64,000 nucleotides of DNA from Penelope pileata (taxonomy: Eukaryota > Chordata > Aves > Galliformes > Cracidae), in the NCBI GenBank assembly GCA_013396635.1, contig WBMW01005037.1, positions 1,946,964 to 2,010,963 of the forward strand. Reading direction: 5' to 3'. The notes below the pieces were generated by a model that saw only the letters and a program-made list of their open reading frames with translations, was not told where the DNA came from and ran no database searches. This document shows, piece by piece, positions 13,071 through 25,107 of this stretch (within the stretch, counting starts at the first letter, position 1; each line of letters starts with the position of its first letter). The translations under genes were made by a program, and so were the position numbers.

Positions 13071-13609
13071 CATCTTCTGTCATAACCACGGAGTTGAACG
13101 CTCCCCTGTGCGTGTACTTCAACTATCCAATGTGGGCTGCTTTGTTCTTAATTTTGATTATTTTCAGAAGTCTTTCTGCACATCAAATTGCCTCATTGGA
13201 CGAGGATTTATAGCAAAGTCCTGAGAGCTGCCAGAGCAGTGTTTTTCCAGCAGCAAGAACCTAACCTCCTCTTAGATCTTTTTCCTGCTTCGCCCCGCGC
13301 TGTCCGTGCGATGCAGAGATGCTGAAGCAGAGCTCAGCCGCAGCTATTGGGATGAAGGAGACACGCTGTCAGTTGTTTTATTTTTGATCCCATCTGAACG
13401 TGTCAGTCAGCTGTCTCGAATCAAAGAGAGGGAGAAGATGCCTTAAACAGCTGTGATTGCAAACTCCAGGCTCACCTTCTTTTCCAGACACTAAGTAAAT
13501 GGCTGGTGGGCTCTTGTAAATCATCACATTTCTAAATATACCAGAGAGTCTCTGCCAAGCTGCTGACGAACACAGTGTCTGTTCCTGTTGACTTCTTTTC
13601 CCCCTTCAC

Positions 13610-13790
13610 ATTACTTTTGCTTTGAATAATTTCAAATCATAAAGAAAAAAAAAAATCATGGATTCTTAATGAGCCTAGCTGATGCTGTGATTAATGAAAG
13701 GGTAATGAAAGCTACCATACAGCCATTACAAACCAGTTAGCTAATTAGTGTAATCACAGAGGTGGAAATAATTAAAAGACCGTAAAGTAG
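13610..13790. promoter_or_regulatory. Candidate conserved enhancer block
   Basis: This AT-rich non-repetitive segment carries several homeodomain-like cores: gtgattaatgaaagg near 13687, gttagctaattagtgtaatc near 13736, and aaataattaaaag near 13766. It also has an A-rich run at 13644-13656. No gene lies nearby. Regulatory function is inferred from motif density only. Confidence 0.25.
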
Positions 13791-14547
13791 AGGTAGCCTC
13801 ACAACGGCGTTTTGCTCTGACCCAGAACTGCAGAGAAAAGGATGCTTTGCTCTATCTGGTTTAGTGGGTCAGCACCAGGAAGGAGCAGAGCGAGAAGGGC
13901 CTGGGGGACAGCGCAGTGCCTGGGCTGGATCGGACCGATGTGGAATCATTAAGGCTGGACAAGGCTAAATGGAGCAGCCTTTGCACCAACACAATCCAGG
14001 CTGCAGCAGAGTCCTCTGGCAACAGTGCTTTGTGTTACAAGAGCCGTCTTCCAGCCCAACCCGCTCCTGAGCTGTCTCCATGCTGCACCCAGTGCCCTGC
14101 TTGGCTTTGGGGTATGGCTGAGCCTTCACATAGGGGACAAACACCCCCTTCACAGCAGCTGCTGGGCTGCAAGGAAACGAGCGGAGTGGCAAACTGATGG
14201 AGATGGGTGCTGTGGTGAGTAGGAGCAGGTCTGCTCTCTTTCTTCCTTACTTTTTGTTCCTGGTTTTTTTTTTTTTTTTCCCTAGTCCATTAGTAAATGT
14301 AGCATTTAAACTACACTAAAACTCCCAGTCCCAAGCTCAGTTTCAGGAAAGGGAGAAATCAATATCCTAAGGTGCCCGAGAAGCAAACTCTGGGGCACCT
14401 GCTCGGCCATTCCTGCAAGGATTCCTGCAGCCAGGGCTGCTAACGAGAGCCATGGGCTGCTGTGCAGAGCTGGATTTCACCCCGGTAATGAGCAGCAATC
14501 TACCTCTTGCTGCTGGATGAAATGGCCCCGTTTGATGGGCTATAAAA

Positions 14548-14576
14548 ATCCCAACCGGTAATTTTCCGGTTGGGAT
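14548..14576. other. Perfect 11-bp inverted repeat (hairpin)
   Basis: The arms atcccaaccgg (14548-14558) and ccggttgggat (14566-14576) are exact reverse complements separated by taatttt. A TATAAA word lies just upstream at about 14541-14546. A possible outer GATG/CATC pairing lies at 14534-14537 and 14581-14584. It may be a hairpin in RNA or DNA, or a palindromic protein site. No transcript context is known. Confidence 0.7.
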
Positions 14577-17500
14577 GGGTCATCGTTGCGGCCGTCTCCG
14601 TTGGCTCTTATCATTTCTGCCACGGCTTGGTGTGTGCTTCGTTTGACCTGGGTCTAATGAGTGAAGAAGAACAAAGTAGCTGCAGACACACAATCAGTGA
14701 TCCTCTGCTGGAGCTGATGAATATGCTGAGACTGCTAAGTGGCTCCTCATTAGCTATTCACGTGCCAGGAGCCATCTTTATTTGTTCTTCCTCCCGAGGT
14801 GAGTCTATTTCTGAAGGTCTGTCTGGGGGGTGGGAGGGCGGATGGAGGGTACCGCCACTGTCAGATAACCACAGCACATTCCTGAAAAAACAAACTGTGA
14901 CACCAAGTTGGAAATGACCTGGAAAGAAGAAACAACACAATGCCATTTAGAGAAGGTAGAATAATTTTCTCCAGTGACACCTCTCGCGGGAGGCAGAACT
15001 TTATCTTCTCCTTGCAGCTCAAACAGAGCATCACAGCAGTAGCATTGGCTGTGCTTCCATGTTCCCAGTATATTAACTTGATTTTTTTTGCTGTAGTTGC
15101 AAATACACTTCCCAGGGTAGGAGAAGAGGCTCGGAGGGTTTGCAGGGCCATTGGGTGAAATGCAAGCCTAGAACGTCCCATCAAGGACCCCAAGCTGGGA
15201 CACACTGCTGCAGACAGAGAGATGAGTCCAGAGGTCTGTGATGCCCAATTCCTGCCCTCCCAGGTGTGTCCCACACCTTTGCTTTTTAAATCTGAGTGTG
15301 TGAGTGAGCGGTGTACCCACCCCCGGGACCTGCATCCAGCTGAGGCTGCCCCTACTGCAGCTGTGCTGGTGACACTCCAGCACAGTCACTGGTAGCAGTG
15401 TGCTGCTCCAGGAAGGTGTTTCTGTACGAACAGCAACACACAGGCAAGAGCCTGCAGTTCTGAGGTTTGCAAACAGGTGATCTAGGAGAGACTACTTTTT
15501 TTTTTTTTTCCCTCTCCCCCTTGTGCTTTTGACCTTATTTGCTGAAAATGAAACATCATCTAGCCTTCCAGGAAATGCCACCGTTCTTCGATCTGACACG
15601 AGAACATAAATCTTCCGTGAGTGGGCAGCAGTTCTGGTCCAGCTTTCAGGTCCCAGTTGGTCTGAGTGCAATGGGAGCATCCCAAGCCAGGGCCAGTGGG
15701 ACCTGAGCCCCACACCTCTCCTGTTCTCCCAATGGCAGCCCCACAGTCACTGCCTCTGGGTCCGTCTGTTCTCTACGGAAGAAAATGAGATTTCTTGAGC
15801 CATCTCGGGGAGCAGGAAGCTCTCCCACCGATGGAATTTTGGGCTGCACAGGCAGGTGGTGGGGGAGGGAGGGGGTGTGTGTGTGAGGACGTGCTGTGTG
15901 CAGCAGCCCCCCCGGCTCCATTTCCTCAGCAGGACACCTGCGGTTTCCCCTCGTGTCTGCGCAGGCAGCTCGATGCACGGGGCCTGAGGGTTATTTGAAG
16001 GTTAGAAGTTATTTGTGGGAAGACACAGCCCTGCTGCTCTGCTTTCCGGCACCTGTCCACCGGGAGCAGCGACGTGCAGGTCTCTCCTTCATGGCTTATC
16101 CCCAGAGCAGGGAACCCCTAAAGCCCTCCAGACCCAGGCAGTGACTCAGAGCTTTGCACTTCGCTGTCTTTTCCTCTGGACTGGGTCTGTGCCATTCCTG
16201 CTGGGGAGGTCGGATGTAACAGACCCCACAGCACCCCCCCAAAGGCGCAGACAGCTAAATCGTTATTTATTTTAATTGGCCTACCTTTCCTTGTTTTACC
16301 GCTAGATGGGAGAGTGAGACTGCTCTAACACAGCTGCTCCTGTCCTTGTCCTGATAGGAGCACAGAGGAGAGAGGAAAAATGAGAGCTGCACTCAGGTCT
16401 GTTCTCTGGTGTCAAGGGTGAGGAAGGAGCATCCTCTGACCTTGGAAACTGTGTGGATAACCCCAAAAATGCATGTTGGGCTGTGTTATGGCCTGACCCC
16501 AAAAGTGCAGTGCTGTGGGGATCTGACGTTGGGGCATTTCCTCAATGCCAACTCTTCACGTGAGGAGGAATCAGGTACACACAGAGTGGATATATTTTTG
16601 GGGTGAAATATCTCATTAATGGCTATCAACCCATCCTAGAGCAGAGCATGGTGGGGAAAGAGTTTGCCATCACTCTGCTCACCCACATCCCAGGGGATCA
16701 GTTGAACCTCCCCCAAATGACTGTGGGAGGCAAAGAATTAACCCACGCTCCCTCCTCCTTTTCTCCTGCACCTTTCTCCTATAGGGTTATCCCATCATGA
16801 CGCTCACGGCAATAACATTTTTTTCTGCAAAGATTAAAAATCTGCTGCTGCAAGGACTGCACGTGCAGGAGGGGAATTCGTGGCCCAGGCTGACGCTGCC
16901 GGCTGCCCGCGGAAGCTGCCCATTGGTGTTTGTGCTTTGCTGAATTTACTTTCACTGCAGCACTTCCCATCTCCTGAGACGTTTCCTGAGCTTTTTGGGA
17001 CTGGATGTGTTTGGGGATTACACAGTTGCAGAAGCACTTTCTCAGCCAAACCAAAAATTGCCCAATGAGCCTGTTTTTGATATTCTGTGGTTTGGGGTTT
17101 TTAAGACTGAGTGGGACTTCTTCCTTTGTGGGATGTCACAGATTCTGGAAGAAATCTTCTAGCAGGAATTACTCTGACTGTCTACGGCTGTGCCAGCATA
17201 GGTAAACACTGTAATTTGAAAATGATCTTTTGGGGGGTTTTCCTGTCTGCCAACCTCCTTCATTTGCAGGTTTTTTAGAGAAGTGACTCAGATAATTTGT
17301 TTAATGTCTGGGACAGTCGTGACCTGAAATGAGACAACCCCGATACCCTCCCTCAGTGCTGCACCCTCATTGCCTCTGTTGGGGTTTCCCAGCTGTTACC
17401 CCACAAAAAACAGCCAACGTTATCCAGCTGGAGAGAAATAAGAGCCTCTGTGGAAGAGGAAGTTTGGTTTTATTGGATGTAATTACTTCTGTTTTCCATA

Positions 17501-20500
17501 AACATAGGCACCCGCCCATGTGTGCAGCACAGAGCCACATCTCTCTCAGGCACCTTGCTGGGAAGGACCAAACCCCCCAAAGGAGGGAGGAGATCTCCCT
17601 CATTAGCTGTAATTACAGATGAAAAAATGTTGCCCAGAAGCAATAAAGCAATAGAAAATCCAGCCCTGGCAGGCACAAGGCACGCTCGCTTGTGCGGCTT
17701 CTGGCTGCTGGGGTGGGGATGGATGGAGGGCAGCACTGCCCCGGGATGTCTCTAAGGGATGGGTGTTTGTATGTGTGCTTCTGGCTGTGTGCACCAATGG
17801 GAGAAGTCACTGCCCCCAGGCACTGCCTGCTGCTCCCTGTGCTCCTCATTCACAAAGTTTGGGGTGAGCAAATGGGACAATGAAAGCTCACGTGCACAGG
17901 GCCACTGCGGTGACTCTGATCTGCTTTCCTACGCTCCCAGCCTTGCCATTCCTTTCCTATAATCTCCCCTTATCATCCCAAGAGAATAAAAGCAGACAAA
18001 GCTTTAATTGAGGAGAAGAGCCCTGGCCGGGTGCACCCCGGTGACGGGCACATGGAGCCTGGGGACGAGGACGCGGTGGGGACCCGCTCCCCGCTCTGCT
18101 CAGTGCAGGAGGTGCTGCAGCTTGCCACCCTCCATCAGCTTTCAGCACACCACGTGCAAATGAGCATCTCATTCTTCAGGGATGAGACGCTGTGCTGATT
18201 AAGTTTCTCTTTAATTAGGACGAGGAAATGGCACGTGCAAGGATGGCTTCAGCTGCCAAGCGGGAGATGCTCCTGGCGGTACCCTGCTGCCTTTCTGTGC
18301 ACGGGGCTCAGCCGTGAGTTCACACTGCTGTAGGGTTGGGAGGGGAGAGAAAAAGGATTTGAGCATGCCCAGAGCTGTGTTTGATGGAGTGCTAAGGAGT
18401 GTTCAGCTACTCTGAAATGTGGGGCAGAGTCCAGGGCAAGGTATCAACATGCCTGGCATTTACTGCACTCATCAACAACTCCAGCAGCAACAGAAAAGGT
18501 GCAAACTTCAAACTTACAAAGTGTCAGCACAGAGACCAGGGTGGAGAGGCAGACAAGCAAAATGCTGGGAAACGTGTTGCTGCAGGTTCCAGCCTGAGTG
18601 CTTTGGTAGCTGGCTGTTAGCATCGTGATGGTGATCAAGGGCAGTTCCATGGACTGGGAAAAGGGGCAGAGGGGCTTCTGTTCCCCAGGGACACGCGGAG
18701 CTCCCAGCAAAGTGCTGCCCATGCTGATGGGATGAGGGATGCTCCGTGGGTCTGGGACCTCTCTGCAGGGACAAAAGGCAAGGTGTGGTGGGGAACACAA
18801 GGCACAAATCGATGAAAAATGCTCCATGGTGAGCATCTGTACCAGCACACTGGGGGTCCCCTGGATGGGATCTTTGTTCTGTCATCTCTGCTGATGTTTG
18901 CTTGGATCCTTTACACCTTAATCCTGCAAGGAGATCTACAGGGATGGATTTCTGACATCAGATAGAGCTGGCAGGATCTGGCTGACTCAGAGATAGCAAA
19001 ATCATCAGCCATGTGATGAATCAGCTGATTTCTTCTCGGTATTTACAGCAGTAATATTTTTCCAAAGTTCAAAGTCTTTCTCTGCGGAAAACATTCAACG
19101 TGCTTCACAGTGATACCGCAGTTTTGATGCAACGAACAATTAAAAAAATCAATGTCTAGAGCAATATTTTCTATGCTGGTAATCCCTGAACTAATTACAG
19201 GGCTGGAAAATCAATAGCTATCAGGAAATCCTTCCAATGCAGCCACCAAAGCGTGCTACATATCACGCTGGGATATATTCTTCTCATACACATGAGGCTC
19301 ATGACCACCTCCCAGATCATGTGGGCAGGTGATAACACTGTCAATAAGAGCCTGAACTTGGTTACACTGCAATGGCAACATTTACCAAGGTGTGCAGGGG
19401 AAATTGCACAGCGAATAGCGCAGTGCGTGAGCTCTGGAGCAGCGCTCAGTGCCAGCTCTTTAAGCCAACAACAAAAGAGCTGCAAGACTTGGTGACTGAA
19501 CAGGAATCTTTTCTTGAAAAGATTATGAAACAAAGTCGTCGAAAGTTCATGCCTGAGGTGTGATGTTTTTTTCATCAGAGTTTATTTTTTAAAAAAGTAA
19601 AGCTTTTAGTGACTGGAAATAACCTTTCTGTCTCCTGGCAAGAGAGAAGTGCTGTAAGTGGGTGGTTCAATGGGGCAATCTCCCTTTAAAAACATGTGTA
19701 AAGGGGAAGGGTGTTGCTCTGGTGATAGGATCTCCCCTGGCTGTACAAACAGGCTGTGCTGACCACGGCAAGCCACTGCCAGAGCGCAAGCAGGGCTGGG
19801 GTTTGGTACAGGATGCTGCAGCCTCACTCCTAACCTGATAGGGCTCAGCCTGGCAGGGCTCAACAGGCTCTTCCTTGGCACAGTGGCATTCCTGCTGTCA
19901 CTAAATGAGGAGCAAATGTTCCCATCAGACACAATGCCAGAAGCCCTGCAGGTGGATAAGAAGCAAAGCCCGTGGTGCAGGTGACTTCCCCATGTCCCTG
20001 TGTGCGCTGCAGCTTCGTGCAGCACAGCGATGAACTCTGTGCTGTTGCACAACCACGAAATATTTGCTATCATTTTATATGTTTTTTTTTTTATTATTAT
20101 TATTCTCTGTAGCTTTTTCCCCCCAGTGAACGGAGCAGAGGAAAAGCAGGACCAGGTGAACCCCTGCCTTGCTGGGGTGTTCCCACAGCTCCCACTGCTG
20201 CAGCACCCGACCATCGCCCGCAGCTGAGCTCCAGGTCCAGCACCAGGTGCAGGTAGGGTGCAGGGAGCCTCAGCACACCGCAGCAAAACAAGGTTTGTAT
20301 CCCCTCAAAATAAAAACATACCCGGTTAGTGATCCCCAGAGAGCTTGGAGCTGGGATTGACCCACGTGATCATCTGTAATTCTTGCTGTTAATTAATATT
20401 TGCCTCTCTGTAGGACACTGCTGGCCAGCCCCGGAGCTGCACCCTGCGGCACAAAGGAGGGAGAGCCGGGAGCTGCTGACAGCCTCCACGGGGTGCTGGT

Positions 20501-23500
20501 GACACACAGCCGGGGCTGTGTCCAGAGCACGCACCCACAGTGTCACCACCACTCCAGAACAACACTCGTTGTCACCTCGTGGTCACCACTCCCCCCTGAG
20601 CTGTTCACCTCGAAGTGTCCTCAGGGCTCCATCAGTGCAGTGCTCTATGGGAATGTGGCTTCTTGGCTTCTGCGCTGAGCTTCGGGGTGTTTTCTCTTTC
20701 CATGATGCTGCCTTTGGATTTTCCCGTGATTTTTTTCTCGGGTAATGTCACCTTACACTCAAATAAAACTCAACTGGAGTGTGAGAAATCACTTCTTTCT
20801 ATCCTTAGAAAAGAAGGCAGCGGTGGCTGCACATCACCTACTGGGAGCAAAAAGGAGCTCAGGCCCTCCAGAAATAATTCAAGAAAAGCTGAAAGAGAAG
20901 CTGCAGCTTTCCCTGCTGACCTGAACACACCACACCGTGCATGCTCAGCAGCAGGGCTCTGCTGTTATTTCCTGGCAACCCAGCACTGTGGCAAGGCACT
21001 GCGGGGCTGGTACCAAACACAGAGGCTGTGCTGCAAAGCAGTGAGAGCAGGGCAGGCAGGACAGCCCCACGGTGTCCCCTGGCAGTGCATGGCTCAAGGC
21101 CATCCCCAACAAGAGTCTGCATTGGGATTATGGGGTTTAACAGCCGCTGAGGCATATGTCATTCAGGAATTTGTCTAATCCCTCTCTGAACACAGTTGTA
21201 CTTTCTGGCTCCACAATGCCCTCTGGCAATGATTGCCACTATTCAATAAGGAGCTGGGCAAGGGATTGCTCTCAGCCTCCCACCTGATCCTTTTGTTTAG
21301 GGGATCCCTCGCTCTCAGGGATGAATGCAGCTGGCAGAGCTCAGTGGGACAGATGCTGACGCTCTCCTTTGCAAAACCAACAGTGTGTCCCAGAGGTACA
21401 GCAACACAAACTCTGGGAAAATCCCAGGGAAGATTTTCAGAGGTGCATTTTCCACTGCAGCACTGTCCAGCCATCCTACCAGCTATTTTTTATACATTTC
21501 CTGTGAATGAGTTTCTGGCTCAAATTAGAGTTATAATACAACTCTAAGGAATATCTTTTAGATAAAACCCAGTTCTGTGCTTCCTTTCTGGAGATGTGTT
21601 GCCTGCTTTGCAACAGGAGATGTGAATCATGGAAGTATTTATAACAGCAATAATAGGAAGCGATCATTAAGGCACCAGAAATCTGTGTTAGACCGTATAT
21701 CTTCAAATAAATTGTTCATGACTATGTTAACCCAATCTCGTAAGTGCATGCACACTTAACTCTATTAGAAATGAACCTGTTCCCAGAACCGGGCTTCCCC
21801 TGACACCACAGCTCCCCATCTTCCCCAGTCAGCTTTGTGGATCGTTGAAAAACGAGGGCAGTTTCATTTGATCGGTGTTAACAAGGTCTCTGTCTGCACA
21901 GAGTGATCCCAAAGATTGTCGTGATTGTCTCGAGTCCCACCTGACTTACAGGACTGAAGCTGAAGAAACAACAGCGTCGGTCGATGCAGCAATTCCAGCT
22001 CAGAGTGCCCCCAGCCAGCTGACCCCCCTGCCACAGCACTGCATTTGCATTCATTAAGCCCAGAGCTTTAATGATTTATGCAGATGGATAAAGGAGAGCA
22101 GCCCAGAAGTGTGTGTCTGAACACTCCCCCAGAGGTGCAACGCATCATAAATCCACCCCGGCGTGAAATATTCAGTGAGCAGACAGCATCGCTGCAGGTA
22201 GATCTGCAGGTGTCAGCGTGACCCATGGAGGCAGGGGTTTAGCCACACTAAAATGATCAGAGCTTCCCAAACAAGGAAATAGGAATGATGTAACGATGAC
22301 AGCGTTTGTTAATGATAACAGCAATACAATCACCACCTGCAGAGAGGAGAGTCAGCAGGGATGGCAAGTCTGGCTCCTGGCATCTCCTGAGGATTTTTGT
22401 AGGAGGCAGATTTCCTCCGGGTCACACTATCCTTCCTCGCTAGACTTTATCCCTTGGACACATTATCAAAGCCACCATCAGCTCATGCAAATCCATAGCT
22501 CCGTACCATTATACCTCCATCACCTAAAAGGTTAAAAAAAAAAGAAAAGGGAAAAATCACTGGAGCTGGATCCAGAGGTGGTGGTGGGGCTGAGCAGGAA
22601 CCAGGGGGGTTCCCAGCTCTGGTGCTTTAGACGCGTCGCTTCACCTCTGCACATCTGCTGTCCTTTCTGTCCTGTTTAATTAAAATATAAATGGTTTGAA
22701 GCAGGGCCTCGTTCATCACTCATTTACGGCAGCAGCCAAAACAACGCCCTAATTTCAGTGCACAGCTCATGAAACCACTATCAGAGTGCATCCATGGAGC
22801 AAACGCTTCCTGCTTTTCCTGACCACAGCACATCTCCAGCAGCAGATCTGCTACCTTGAACGTTGCTTTAAAAGCTCACTCAGCAGCTCCCAGTTTAGCC
22901 CATTAAGTGGAAGCAAAACCTGTGAGAAGCCCATCCACCTCCAACCCACCAAGCACAGAAGAACAGGGCACAAAGGCAGCAGCTTCCAGCTCCGTGCCAG
23001 AGCTATTGCTTTGGACGATGATGGGAGGCAGCCCCAGCACAGCTGCTCGCCGTGTCCTTCCCCTTCCCCTGCCCTCCTGGCTGCGTGCAGCACTCGCTGA
23101 GGCTCTCATACCCAGCCTGTTCCGTGCACTCTGCATAATGGAGATTGTGCTTTACAGAGCCCAACACGCAGTGCCTGAATTATTTATCTTTTAACATGCA
23201 GAATCAGGCCAAATTCCCCAGGGGTGTGGGATGACCCTGATAATGAACATGGAGACGGCTGTGAAGGCTGCAGGGGTTGGCACACAGGAGCTGCACGGGG
23301 AGAGCCCCTCACACGTGGCTGTGCCATGGCTGCTGAGATTCTTCCTGCCCCAGTGATTTGTACCATGGAGGGCATGGAGAGCTCACACATGGGTGCTGCT
23401 GTGGGATTCCTCTGTGCCTCTCACACCGAGCTCTGTGACAGCATCCACCAGAGCAGGAGAAGACCCAGGCAAAGGTATGTGTGCGTTGTCTCAGCACAGC

Positions 23501-23875
23501 TTTGGCTCTCCCAGCAGATATGGCTCTGGAGCAGTGCTTCCCTGCAACCATTAACTCGGCCACACCTGCCCCATTGCACTTGGCACTGTATTGCTCTGAT
23601 GAAGATAACGCTGTGATAGCCGTGTCTGTGCCCCAATACAACACCCACGCATCTGTTCTTGTTCCATTTTTCCTCCCTTTACGTGAGGTCAGTTTGTTGC
23701 AGTAGCAGAGCCAGGATCCGGTCCTGCTGCTGCTCTGACACTGCAGCTGCGTCCCCCAGCAGCACAGCTGCCCTGGGGCACCCCTGGCCGTACCCCCTGC
23801 CCCCTCTGGGGCAGGAAGCTGGGCTGCCCTGTGCCGGCAATTGGGCATTTTTCCTAGGAAGCACCTGCTCTCGCA

Positions 23876-24115
23876 CCTGCCCTCTCCCTACTCAGGGTCT
23901 CACTTCCATCCTTCTCCCACATCCTCCCTCTACCGACCCTCTCCCCTTTTGCCCCTTCCCTCTCTCCCTCCCTCTCACCCCTCCTCTCTCCCCACCTCTC
24001 CTATCCTCCTTCTTCCCCCACTGCCCCCAGGCATCCCTCTCCATCTCTTCCCCTCTCCTCCTCTCTCCCCTTCCCTCTCCCCGAGACCCTCTCTCCCACT
24101 TTCACTTTACGCTCC
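23876..24115. repeat. Polypyrimidine (CT-rich) tract upstream of the CpG island
   Basis: About 240 bases are overwhelmingly C and T on the plus strand, built from irregular ctccct/ccctctcc words with no fixed unit. It ends at the CpG-rich sequence leading into the assembly gap. Such tracts are common next to CpG-island promoters and can bind zinc-finger or PCBP-type factors or form non-B DNA. It is not coding; the apparent Pro/Ser/Leu-rich frame across it is a by-product of composition. Confidence 0.8.
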
Positions 24116-24157
24116 GCGTCCCTCCCATTGGCCGGGCCGCCTCCGCACTCCGCCTCC

Positions 24158-24261
24158 NNNNNNNNNNNNNNNNNNNNNNNNNNNNNNNNNNNNNNNNNNN
24201 NNNNNNNNNNNNNNNNNNNNNNNNNNNNNNNNNNNNNNNNNNNNNNNNNNNNNNNNNNNNN
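24158..24261. other. Assembly gap (104 N)
   Basis: The run of N lies in the middle of the CpG-rich region, where GC-rich DNA often drops out of shotgun assemblies. A second isolated N is at 24494. The gap probably hides the transcription start and most of the first exon. The gap size may be nominal. Confidence 0.99.
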
Positions 24262-24295
24262 GGCGGCGAAAGGGCAGCAGCAGCGGCGGCAGAAG
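24262..24295 (+). other. Candidate 3' end of SLCO4A1 exon 1 (5' UTR, partial)
   Basis: The GC-rich sequence after the gap is followed by a plausible donor, gcagaag|gtaccg, with GT at 24296-24297. The only visible splice partner is the strong acceptor at 36070-36071. In mammals SLCO4A1 also begins with a non-coding exon. The 34 visible bases happen to be open in the same frame as the downstream coding sequence. Other GT sites nearby could serve instead, and most of the exon is hidden in the gap, so the boundary is tentative. Confidence 0.4.
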
Positions 24296-25087
24296 GTACC
24301 GGGCGGGGGGAGCGGGACCGGCAGGGATGCGGGAAGGATGCGGGAGGGATGCAGGACCGTGAGAAGGATGGAGGAGCGCTGGATGAGTACCGCGGGCTGG
24401 TGGCTGCTCCATGTTACCGGGAAGGCTCTGGGATCCCCGGTGAACAGGGAACGATGTGGCCTGGGGGGCGGCGGGACCTCCGCGGAGCTCCCCNCCCCGT
24501 TTATCAAATTTCTACGGGAAATTTAGAAAGATGCAGAGATGGAAAGTCAGAAAAGGCAGTAAGGAGGCATGGCAGAATGATGCTCACAGCCAGTAAAAGG
24601 GATGGGAATAACCCCAGGATCCTTGCTTCAGGAGAGTAGTTACTGAAGTTAGAGAAGGAAGTCACAGCAGCACGCTGGGCTGAAAGTGGAGCACTTTCAT
24701 TGACCTATATTGTTGTTGCTAACCTATTTGCTCAGTTGATATGAATCCAAAGCACTGTTGTCATAAAAACGTGCTTTTCAGCTCTGAGAGCTCAGACGGC
24801 TCTGGTGGACGTTAATCACAGGAGTTTGTTGCATGTGCCCTTTATTACCACTTTGTAGGCTGTTTGATTTTACCAAGCAACACTCTACAAACGTGGAGTC
24901 ATCCCAGTCTGGCACCTTCATTATTTTATTTATTTTTCCCCCATTTCTGGGCTCCTGCTTTTTATAGCATTGCTGGGTTGTAAAAGCACACGTTGAAACA
25001 GCATCTGATGGGGAAACAAACACAAAGGAGAGATCTTTAGAGATATATGCCTTGAGCAGTTGTAAACGTGAGAAAGAGGATGAAGCA

Positions 25088-25107
25088 GGGCGGGCGGGGA
25101 GGGGGGG
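25088..25107 (+). other. G-quadruplex motif
   Basis: Four G runs of 3, 3, 4 and 7 are separated by single bases (gggcgggcggggaggggggg). This meets the strict G3+N1-7 definition with the shortest possible loops, which is the most stable class. The motif is on the coding strand about 0.8 kb downstream of the probable promoter. Confidence 0.85.

Larger units (their letters stand above)
6624..23875. other. Gene-free intergenic DNA
   Basis: I see no exon with recognisable protein similarity on either strand. Sub-blocks worth naming are listed separately: candidate enhancers at 8640-9060 and 13610-13790, a telomere-like short repeat at 11867-11927, and a perfect hairpin at 14548-14576. The part from about 9.93 to 12.64 kb is richer in G+C and has several overlapping 60-220 codon frames on both strands. 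Their predicted proteins look like translated non-coding sequence, so I treat them as chance. Poly(T) and (ATT)n runs occur near 13054-13070, 14262-14280, 15496-15510 and 20083-20104. Confidence 0.55.
24116..24500 (+). promoter_or_regulatory. CpG-island promoter, probably of SLCO4A1
   Basis: The sequence becomes abruptly CpG-rich on both sides of the gap. Examples are ggccgggccgcctccg before it and ggcggcgaaagg and gcggcggcag after it. An inverted CCAAT box (ATTGG, 24127-24131) in a cccattggccggg context is a plausible NF-Y site, which normally lies some 60-100 bases upstream of transcription start. That would place the start inside the gap. No TATA box is visible. The nearest downstream gene on this strand is SLCO4A1, whose coding begins in a later exon with a clear acceptor at 36072, so a distant non-coding first exon is required. 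The link between this island and SLCO4A1 is inferred from position and strand. Confidence 0.6.

Noticed and set aside
13608..13623. cattacttttgct, which looks like the opposite mariner inverted repeat
   Set aside because: It is a 13-base match 40 kb from the mariner fragment, in unrelated AT-rich sequence. It is likely chance.
1..24000. The miR-1-1/miR-133a-2 cluster expected upstream from human gene order
   Set aside because: I looked for the mature miR-1 and miR-133a words and their complements in the window and found no match. Only unrelated short ttggtc/gaccaaa words occur.
23659..24639. A 326-codon open frame crossing the N gap
   Set aside because: It is open only because N codons cannot be stops and the flanks are CT-rich and CpG-rich. 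The Pro/Ser/Leu composition reflects the polypyrimidine tract.
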